From: Bdellovibrionales bacterium | Lineage (GTDB): Bacteria; Bdellovibrionota; Bdellovibrionia; Bdellovibrionales; JAMPXM01 | Reading direction: 5' to 3' | Assembly (NCBI GenBank): GCA_005792225.1 | Contig: SXSP01000504.1 | Span: forward strand, 1-5,680 | DNA length: 5,680 nucleotides | In this document: positions 1-5,107 of the stretch, one piece after another | Numbering within the stretch: position 1 is the first letter of the stretch | How the letters are laid out: each line of letters opens with the position of its first letter | Translations under genes and position numbers: made by a program | Notes under the pieces: model-generated | Databases searched by the model: none | What the model was told of the DNA's origin: nothing | What the model saw: only the letters and a program-made list of their open reading frames with translations

Positions 1-1489
1 GAACGCGGACCTGAAGCAACAAATCAAGGTCTACGAGACTCTCAAGCAGGATTACCTGAAGACACAGGCGAGCGCCGACGAGCAAGAGAACTATCAGGAA
101 TTGATGGATAAGCTCTCGCTCCTTCAAGACGAGGCGAAAGAAGAGAAGAGCAAACTTGAGCAACAGGCCGACGAGAACGCCAAGAAGGCTCAAGCTTTGA
201 ACAAGTACCAGCAGATGATCCGAAACATCGTGAACTCGAACATGATCCAAAAATCCCGGATCAAAAATCGCGATTCGTTCATCGACGTCAAGGAACAAGA
301 GATCGGCGAGAAGGATCAGGAGATCGACAGCCTCGAGCAGTCCGTCGCTCAGAAGCAGCAGCAGATCCAGCAGAGCGAAGCGCAAGTGGCGAAGCTCAAC
401 AACCAGTTGGATGCGAAGATGAAGCAGCTCCGCGCTTCGTACAACGCGCAGAAGATCTCAAAAAAGAAGTTCGAGCAACAGCAAGCGCAGCTTCGCGAAG
501 AGGCCGAGGGAAAAATCGCGAACTTGCGTGAGCAAGCCGACCGCGTTCGTCAGGAACTTGAACAGGCAAGCCAAGAGCTCAAAGACACCAGCACGAAACT
601 TGCGGATGCAACCGGCACGGTCCAGAAGCTCGGTGCTGAAAAAAGTCGTCTTGAGGGTGAGCTCGCCGGTGCGTCCGCTCGTCACCAGGCCGACGTCGAC
701 AAGTTGAAGGGTGACTTCGAAGCCCAAAAGGGTCGTGAACGGGCGGCCTTCGAGGCGGCTCTCGCGAAGGAAAAACTCTCGGGTGCGCAACGCGCGGCTC
801 GCGAGGCGGCTTTCGCGGCGGAAGCGAAGCGCAAGGCCGATGGTCTCGCGGGTCAAATCGCCGACATGGATCGCAAATACAAAGATACACAAAAAGAACT
901 CGCGAAGGCGCAAGAGAATCTCAATGCGCGCAAGAATCTCGCGAAGCAAATCAAACAAAACTTCGCCGCCTCGGGTGTGAAAGCCGAAGTCGACGAAGGC
1001 ACGGGCGACGTTCTTCTCTCGTTCGGAGACGAATACTTCGATACGGGTGCCGCGAATTTGAAACCGAAAATGCGCGCCATTCTTGAGAAGGCGATGCCCG
1101 CTTATTCGGCGAGCTTGTTCGAGAATCCAAAAGTGGCCGAGAAGATCCAAAACGTCGAAATCGTAGGTTTCGCGTCGCCAACTTACAAAGGCAAATACGT
1201 GGATCCGCAGAGCTTGGACTCGCGCGACCGTGAGGCGATCAATTACAACCTTGACCTCAGTTACAACCGCGCCCGCTCTATCTTTAACTACGTATTCGAT
1301 AAAGAGAAAATCGAGTTCCGCCACCAGAAGAGACTCTTGCCTCTCGTGAAGGTGACAGGGCGAAGCTTCCTCGCAAACGACAAAGAAAGAAACCCGGCCA
1401 ACGGCGATAGCTCGACGGAAGGTTTCTGTAAGCGGAACGACTGCGCGAAGCTGCAACGAGTGATCATTAAGTTCACTCTCAAGGATTAA
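1..1489 (+). CDS. Coiled-coil protein with C-terminal OmpA/MotB-like domain (5' partial)
   Basis: The reading frame is open from the first bases, so the true start lies upstream. The TTG at 101 and ATG at 104 are unlikely starts: the 33 codons before them encode the same Lys/Glu/Gln-rich helix, and the AGGAA at 96-100 is too close to either. 495 residues are visible. From the window edge to about base 960 the protein is almost all predicted coiled coil with no membrane helix or signal peptide; any N-terminal anchor must be upstream. From about 980 to the stop it resembles the OmpA C-terminal family: a beta strand (VLLSFGDEYFDTGAANL), a GFAS turn at 1166-1177 where the family usually has GHTD, the LSxxRA helix at 1256-1273, and a final strand QRVIIKF. 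This domain class binds peptidoglycan in OmpA, Pal and MotB. The MotA-like gene follows after 25 nt, suggesting this is the MotB/TolR/ZorB-type partner. That role is inferred, because the diagnostic N-terminal membrane helix with its ion-binding Asp is not in view. Confidence 0.85.
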   Translation, partial: NADLKQQIKVYETLKQDYLKTQASADEQENYQELMDKLSLLQDEAKEEKSKLEQQADENAKKAQALNKYQQMIRNIVNSNMIQKSRIKNRDSFIDVKEQEIGEKDQEIDSLEQSVAQKQQQIQQSEAQVAKLNNQLDAKMKQLRASYNAQKISKKKFEQQQAQLREEAEGKIANLREQADRVRQELEQASQELKDTSTKLADATGTVQKLGAEKSRLEGELAGASARHQADVDKLKGDFEAQKGRERAAFEAALAKEKLSGAQRAAREAAFAAEAKRKADGLAGQIADMDRKYKDTQKELAKAQENLNARKNLAKQIKQNFAASGVKAEVDEGTGDVLLSFGDEYFDTGAANLKPKMRAILEKAMPAYSASLFENPKVAEKIQNVEIVGFASPTYKGKYVDPQSLDSRDREAINYNLDLSYNRARSIFNYVFDKEKIEFRHQKRLLPLVKVTGRSFLANDKERNPANGDSSTEGFCKRNDCAKLQRVIIKFTLKD

Positions 1490-1514
1490 GACTTAAGGAA
1501 TTAGGGGAGACTTT

Positions 1515-2468
1515 ATGGGTTTCGAAGCAATGGTTCATCAGGTGTTGCAGACGATCGTCACCTACGGAAAAGTCCTGCACTTACCGGTGTTGACGGCAGC
1601 GTTCGTCGTCGGCGTGGTTCTCCGCGTGCTCATCTATCACACGGTGAAGCGCCACGCTTGGTTCTGTCGCGAATTCGAAGTTCGCACGAGCCGCTTCTTG
1701 ACGAAAGAAGCCGACACGACTCCGAAGACTTCGTCTTTCTACGTGATCACGAAGCGCCTTCTCGAGATGTCGTTCTACGAGGTCTTCGAGGCGCGCGAGC
1801 GTGAGCGCAAAGAAAAGCCCGATAAACTCATGTTGATGAGCGATCGCCTCTTTCTGATCAAAATGGGTTGTGCCTGGCTCGTTCACGACATCATGAAGCA
1901 GATCCGCTTCCTGAAGTACGGAAGTCAGCCTCCGAAACTCTTGAATATCGCGAAGCACACATTCTCGAAAAACCCGGCATTTAACCGCGTTCTCGGTGTT
2001 GTGGACTCGGTTGCCGTGAATGACTTCCTGAATATTCTTCCCGGACTTTTCGTTATCGGTGGTATCTTCGGTACGTTCCTCGGTGTCATGCAAGGTCTTC
2101 CCGAACTCGGCGGAATGAACCTCGATGATCCGGAAAAAACAAAGGCGATCATGGACCGCTTCCTCGTTGAGATCTCTCTCTCGATGGGCGCCTCGATCAA
2201 AGGTATCTTGCTGAGCGTTTTGATGACCCTCGTGAACACCGCTTTCAATCCCGAGCGTTTGTTCGGTGACATCATCGATCGCCTCGAAGTGAGCCTTGAT
2301 CTTCTCTGGAACTACGCTCACTCGAACGAAGTTCCCACGAACCTCAAGTCGTTCGATGAGAACCTAGATCCGAGAGAAGCGCTCGCCGCGGCGGCCTTGA
2401 ACCAAGAGCTTGATAAATCGCGCGATCGTCATCGCGCGGAAGAGACTCCGACCGCTAAATCTGCTTAA
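1515..2468 (+). CDS. MotA/TolQ/ExbB-family proton-channel subunit
   Basis: 317 residues. The ATG at 1515 is supported by a strong Shine-Dalgarno GGGGAG (1504-1509) 5 nt upstream. Three hydrophobic segments are visible: TM1 about residues 23-43, then a charged, probably cytoplasmic region of ~125 residues, then TM2 about 172-194 (LPGLFVIGGIFGTFLGVMQG) and TM3 about 226-244. The Pro-rich start of TM2 and its GTFLG core, followed by the SIKGILLS pattern in TM3, are typical of the MotA_ExbB family; the TM2 motif particularly recalls ZorA-like proteins. Candidate polar residues along the ion path are Thr187 in TM2 and Ser227, Ser234 and Thr238 in TM3. Glu219 just before TM3 and Lys229 inside it are unusual charges. 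The family forms pentamers around a dimeric TM-peptidoglycan-binding partner and converts ion flow into movement. The tail after TM3 is about 70 residues, Ala/Arg/Glu-rich, ending EETPTAKSA; it lacks the very long coiled-coil tail of Zorya ZorA. The family call is firm; the power output is unknown. Confidence 0.88.
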   Translation: MGFEAMVHQVLQTIVTYGKVLHLPVLTAAFVVGVVLRVLIYHTVKRHAWFCREFEVRTSRFLTKEADTTPKTSSFYVITKRLLEMSFYEVFEARERERKEKPDKLMLMSDRLFLIKMGCAWLVHDIMKQIRFLKYGSQPPKLLNIAKHTFSKNPAFNRVLGVVDSVAVNDFLNILPGLFVIGGIFGTFLGVMQGLPELGGMNLDDPEKTKAIMDRFLVEISLSMGASIKGILLSVLMTLVNTAFNPERLFGDIIDRLEVSLDLLWNYAHSNEVPTNLKSFDENLDPREALAAAALNQELDKSRDRHRAEETPTAKSA

Positions 2469-2485
2469 TGTAAGGACCTCGTTCG

Positions 2486-4624
2486 ATGAGTGAGAAATGG
2501 ACCTGCCTTGTCAGGATCAAGTCTGGAGACGGTTTGCGATCACACCTGATCGAGAAGCCGTCTTTTACCTTGGGCCGAACGCAAGACTCCGACGTTCCGC
2601 TCATCGCCGCGAGCATCAGCCGCGTCCACCTCGTCATTGAAGTCAAAATCGGTGAAGTGTGGGCGACGGATAAGAACTCGGCCAACGGTACATTCCGAAA
2701 CAACATGCCGATGCCGGCCGGTGTTCCCTTGATGCTGGCTGCCGGAGACGTTCTCCGTCTCGGTACCGAGATGGATGAGTTCCAGTTTCTCGCGTTCCCG
2801 ATTCCCGTTGAGCTCCGTTCCGCGGAGACGCGGGCCGAGTCGCTGAAAGACTCGATGAAAGAGCTCGCAAAGCAATTTGAGCAGCAGTCAAAAGAGAAAG
2901 TCGAAAAAGAGTTGCGTCGCGCCCGCAGTGAATCGGAACAGATTCTCGCCGAGGCGAAAAAGCGTGCGGAGATCCAGAAGACCCAAGATTCGCTCGAACT
3001 CCAAGAGCGTCGGGCGGCGATGGAATCAGAGATCGCGAAGCTTCGCGATGACGCGGCCGAAGAGCTCGCGCGCGAACGCCTAAAGGCGAAGCGCGAAGCC
3101 GACAACATGATCGCCGAGGCCCAGCGCTCGATTCAAAAAGACTTCGAGGAGTCGAGCCACAAGATCGAAGCGCAAAGAGCCGAGGCTCATACGCGCTCAC
3201 TCCATTTGATTCAGCAAGCCGAACTCAAGGCACAGAATTCATTGAACGAGGCTCGTGAAGAGGCGATGAAGCTTCGGAACGACGCCTCCGAAGAGGCGCG
3301 CCAGATTCATAAGGATGCGGTCGCTAAGGCGGACGAATACATTCAAGAAGTTCAGGCGAAGTACGCCAAAGAGATGGCCGAGCAGAAAGTTCAGATGCTC
3401 GAAGGCGCGCGAGTCGAAGCACGCCGCGAGGCCGAAGAAATCATCGCGAACCTGAAGCAGAGTAAAGAAGATCTCGAGACGAATACGAATCGTCTCGAAA
3501 AGCTGCAGACTCAGATTCTTGACGCGAAGAAAACTCTCGATGTCATCGAAGCCGCTCGGAAAGCGAAGACCGAAGAGGTTGAAAGGCTCAAGGCCGAAAA
3601 CGAAACGCTCATCCAAGAACTCAAAAAAGCGACTGAGATCGAAGAGCGTCGGGACAAGGCTTTCCGCGAACTCGAGGCGTTCACGAAGAAGCGCGAAGAG
3701 CGCGAGGCCGCCATCGATCGCGAGATGAAAGAGCTTCGCGAGAAGCGCCTTCTCGAAGTCGATGCGCAACATCGTGAGCAGGACGCAGAGCTCGCCAAAG
3801 CAAAAATGAAAGCTCTGGAGGACCTGAAAAAGGTCATCGAAAAAGAAGAAGAGAAGTACGAAAAAACCAAGCGCCTGCGCGCGATGGATCTCGCCCAGAA
3901 TCTGAACGCGAAGCTCATTCCGCAGCTGAACGCTTGGTTCGAAGACCGCGAGAATGCGCCCGGCCAGATGAAGGCCGCGATCGAGCAAGTCACGATTGAT
4001 TGCCTCGCGAACAAGGGCACGGTTCTTCAGGGTGTCTCCGTACTCGAGGGGCAGCCTCAGCAAACGGTCGAAGAGCGCGAAAAGAAGAGCCTGCGCGCGA
4101 TGATCGCGGTGGCCGTCGGTTTCATTGTGATCGGATACGTCTTCCGCTCGGAGATCCAAGGATTCGTGCAAAGGGCATCCGCTAACAGCTACGGCACGAA
4201 GGTGCTCGAGGATCGTCGCATCCAGTCGATCTACAATCCCTCGCAAAATGCGGAGTATCGGCCCACGTACACCGAGAACGTTCTCTATATGAAGAACTAC
4301 TACGACGTGAAGTCCGACGACAAAACGCGTGATGCTTGGACTTTGAAGTTGAATAACCTAGAAGTTCTGCGCCCCATGAAGCTCTCCGAAGAAGACATCG
4401 TCATGTTCATCGCCAAAGAAATGAACCTCGTGCAGAGGCTCAATATTCTTCGCGGCTCCATCGACGCTGTTTACCTCAATGAGGGTCTCGAGCGGATGCG
4501 CAAGGCCGAAGAAGAAGACGTCGCGGATCTAAAAAAGATCCTCAAGGGCGATGCGAACTATCAAAAGATTCGCGAGCTCGAAAAGGCTTTCCTGGCTGAC
4601 TACATGGCGAAAAATAAGCCCTAA
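2486..4624 (+). CDS. FHA domain, long coiled coil and single-membrane-helix protein
   Basis: 712 residues, starting 17 nt after the channel gene; AGGA at 2473-2476 lies 9 nt before the ATG. Residues about 5-105 form an FHA domain: GR at 30-31, SDV at 35-37, SRVH at 45-48 and the diagnostic NGT at 67-69. The Arg, Ser and Asn that contact phosphothreonine in this fold all appear present. Residues about 112-465 are a highly charged coiled coil, partly in 11-residue repeats. Residues 466-534 look like a small globular linker. One membrane helix lies at about 536-553 (nt 4091-4144), preceded by EKKSLR. The last ~159 residues (YG, YNP, YMKNYYD, then helical) match nothing I recognise. An FHA domain must be cytoplasmic to see phosphoproteins, so with one helix the C-terminus should be periplasmic. 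I infer a phosphorylation-responsive scaffold of the channel complex. No kinase or phosphatase gene is visible here. Confidence 0.85.
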   Translation: MSEKWTCLVRIKSGDGLRSHLIEKPSFTLGRTQDSDVPLIAASISRVHLVIEVKIGEVWATDKNSANGTFRNNMPMPAGVPLMLAAGDVLRLGTEMDEFQFLAFPIPVELRSAETRAESLKDSMKELAKQFEQQSKEKVEKELRRARSESEQILAEAKKRAEIQKTQDSLELQERRAAMESEIAKLRDDAAEELARERLKAKREADNMIAEAQRSIQKDFEESSHKIEAQRAEAHTRSLHLIQQAELKAQNSLNEAREEAMKLRNDASEEARQIHKDAVAKADEYIQEVQAKYAKEMAEQKVQMLEGARVEARREAEEIIANLKQSKEDLETNTNRLEKLQTQILDAKKTLDVIEAARKAKTEEVERLKAENETLIQELKKATEIEERRDKAFRELEAFTKKREEREAAIDREMKELREKRLLEVDAQHREQDAELAKAKMKALEDLKKVIEKEEEKYEKTKRLRAMDLAQNLNAKLIPQLNAWFEDRENAPGQMKAAIEQVTIDCLANKGTVLQGVSVLEGQPQQTVEEREKKSLRAMIAVAVGFIVIGYVFRSEIQGFVQRASANSYGTKVLEDRRIQSIYNPSQNAEYRPTYTENVLYMKNYYDVKSDDKTRDAWTLKLNNLEVLRPMKLSEEDIVMFIAKEMNLVQRLNILRGSIDAVYLNEGLERMRKAEEEDVADLKKILKGDANYQKIRELEKAFLADYMAKNKP
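3053..3382 (+). other. Eleven-residue (hendecad) coiled-coil repeat region inside the FHA protein
   Basis: Residues 190-299 of the FHA protein divide without any gap into ten 11-residue units. Examples are AKREADNMIAE, AREEAMKLRND, ASEEARQIHKD and AVAKADEYIQE. Position 1 is nearly always Ala, position 5 is Ala or another small or hydrophobic residue, and position 8 or 9 is usually a larger aliphatic or aromatic residue. The same phase can be followed more weakly back to about residue 146 and on to about 310. This is a protein-level periodicity; the DNA shows no obvious 33-bp identity between units. Hendecads give nearly straight or slightly right-handed coiled coils, as known for the F-type ATP synthase b-subunit stalk. 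Confidence 0.65.
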
Positions 4625-4641
4625 CTCGTCTCGCAGTGCAT

Positions 4642-4659
4642 CAACTAAAGTTTTAGTTG
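4642..4659. promoter_or_regulatory. Putative BlaI-type operator 1 (perfect palindrome)
   Basis: CAACTAAAGTTTTAGTTG is a perfect inverted repeat with 8-bp arms around a 2-bp centre. Its core TAAA-GT-TTTA lines up base for base with the TACA-nn-TGTA core known for BlaI, MecI and CopY operators, differing at one symmetric position per half site. It lies 46 nt before the repressor start codon. Assigning it to the adjacent repressor is an inference from position and symmetry. Confidence 0.7.
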
Positions 4660-4685
4660 GTAACAACTAAGACTTTAGTTATTCT
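4657..4685 (+). promoter_or_regulatory. Possible sigma70-type promoter of the blaI/blaR1-like pair
   Basis: TTGGTA (4657-4662) and TATTCT (4680-4685) are separated by exactly 17 bp, and each matches the E. coli consensus at 4 of 6 bases. Operator 2 fills the spacer and operator 1 touches the -35 box, so repressor binding would block RNA polymerase. The predicted start near 4692 leaves a leader of only about 14 nt that still holds most or all of the Shine-Dalgarno. The consensus may not fit this organism, so confidence is low. Confidence 0.35.
4664..4681. promoter_or_regulatory. Putative BlaI-type operator 2 (imperfect palindrome)
   Basis: CAACTAAGACTTTAGTTA repeats operator 1 with mismatches near the centre and at the last base. 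CAACTAA and TTAGTT are shared. Centre-to-centre distance to operator 1 is 22 bp, about two helical turns, so two repressor dimers could sit on the same face of the DNA. The higher symmetry of operator 1 suggests it may be the stronger site. Confidence 0.65.
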
Positions 4686-4694
4686 TTGAGCCAC

Positions 4695-4699
4695 AGGAG
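4695..4699 (+). promoter_or_regulatory. Ribosome binding site deciding a GTG start
   Basis: AGGAG lies 6 nt before the GTG at 4706. There is no ATG nearby in the same frame upstream; the next in-frame Met is residue 24, inside the DNA-binding domain. The GTG is therefore the best start for the repressor. Confidence 0.75.
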
Positions 4700-4705
4700 A
4701 AACCC

Positions 4706-5107
4706 GTGGCCAAAACAAAAACCAAAACCGGCGCTCAAGAAGAAAAGCTCCTCACCGACGTCGAGCTAGAACTCATGACGATTCTCTGGCGCCTGGGCGA
4801 GGGCTCCGTCGCCGACGTCCTCGAGGGACTGCCGAAGGGGCGTGATCTCGCATACACATCGGTGTCGACCATCTTGCGGATCCTCGAACAGAAGGGGGTT
4901 CTGAAAACGAGAAAAGAGGGTCGCGGGCATGTCTACATTCCTGAATTGAAAAAGGCCGCATACGAATCAAAAGCTCTCAAGCATGTTGTCGATCGCGTAT
5001 TCGAAGGAACGCCCTCGGCCCTCGTTAAGCAACTCCTTCAGACGATCGATGACCGAGAGCTCGCTGAACTCAAAGCTCTGATCGATCAAGCGGGGAGAGG
5101 CCAATGA
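4706..5107 (+). CDS. blaI: BlaI/MecI-family transcriptional repressor
   Basis: 133 residues, a usual length for the family (Penicillinase_R). After a short Lys/Thr-rich N-terminus, residues about 15-80 form a winged helix: LTDVELELMTILWRLGEGSV opens the domain, the recognition-helix region is YTSVSTILRILEQKGVL (50-66), and the wing carries the conserved GRGHVY (72-77). Residues about 81-126 are the helical dimerisation part. Family members bind palindromic operators as dimers and are inactivated when the partner BlaR1/MecR1 protease is activated. Two palindromes stand just upstream, implying autorepression, and the next gene encodes such a protease, overlapping by 4 nt. The Asn-Phe site cleaved in staphylococcal BlaI aligns here with Gln109-Leu110, so the exact inactivation site may differ. 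The regulated target is not in view, and the symbol denotes family only, not proven beta-lactam resistance. Confidence 0.9.
   Translation: MAKTKTKTGAQEEKLLTDVELELMTILWRLGEGSVADVLEGLPKGRDLAYTSVSTILRILEQKGVLKTRKEGRGHVYIPELKKAAYESKALKHVVDRVFEGTPSALVKQLLQTIDDRELAELKALIDQAGRGQ

Noticed and set aside
101..106. TTG/ATG at 101-106 as the start of the first gene
   Set aside because: The frame stays open to the window edge with the same coiled-coil composition, and the AGGAA is badly spaced.
458..1456. Long antisense open frame over the OmpA-like gene
   Set aside because: It mirrors Glu/Lys/Ala/Arg-rich codons of the coiled coil, giving a Leu/Arg/Phe-rich product without domains or a ribosome site; the + strand gene is clearly real.
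1..2468. Identification as a Zorya anti-phage system
   Set aside because: Only the generic channel plus OmpA-like pair matches. The order is reversed, the channel lacks the long tail, and no helicase/nuclease-type Zorya genes are visible. Kept only as a distant analogy.
3053..3382. 33-bp tandem DNA repeat
   Set aside because: The 11-residue pattern is seen in the protein, but the units share little nucleotide identity, so it is not a DNA satellite.
3239..4246. Long antisense open frame (and others at 2455-3108, 2643-3200, 3511-4020) over the FHA gene
   Set aside because: Same shadow effect of a coiled-coil gene; Ser/Arg- or Leu/Phe-rich translations with no recognisable features.
4525..4541. 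GGATCT-A5-AGATCC hairpin
   Set aside because: It lies inside the coding frame of the FHA gene and has no U tract; probably a by-product of the DLKKIL codons.
4642..4681. Palindromes as a rho-independent terminator of the upstream operon
   Set aside because: The arms are AT-rich, the loop is only 2 nt and no T-run follows; tandem repetition before a BlaI-type gene fits operators better.
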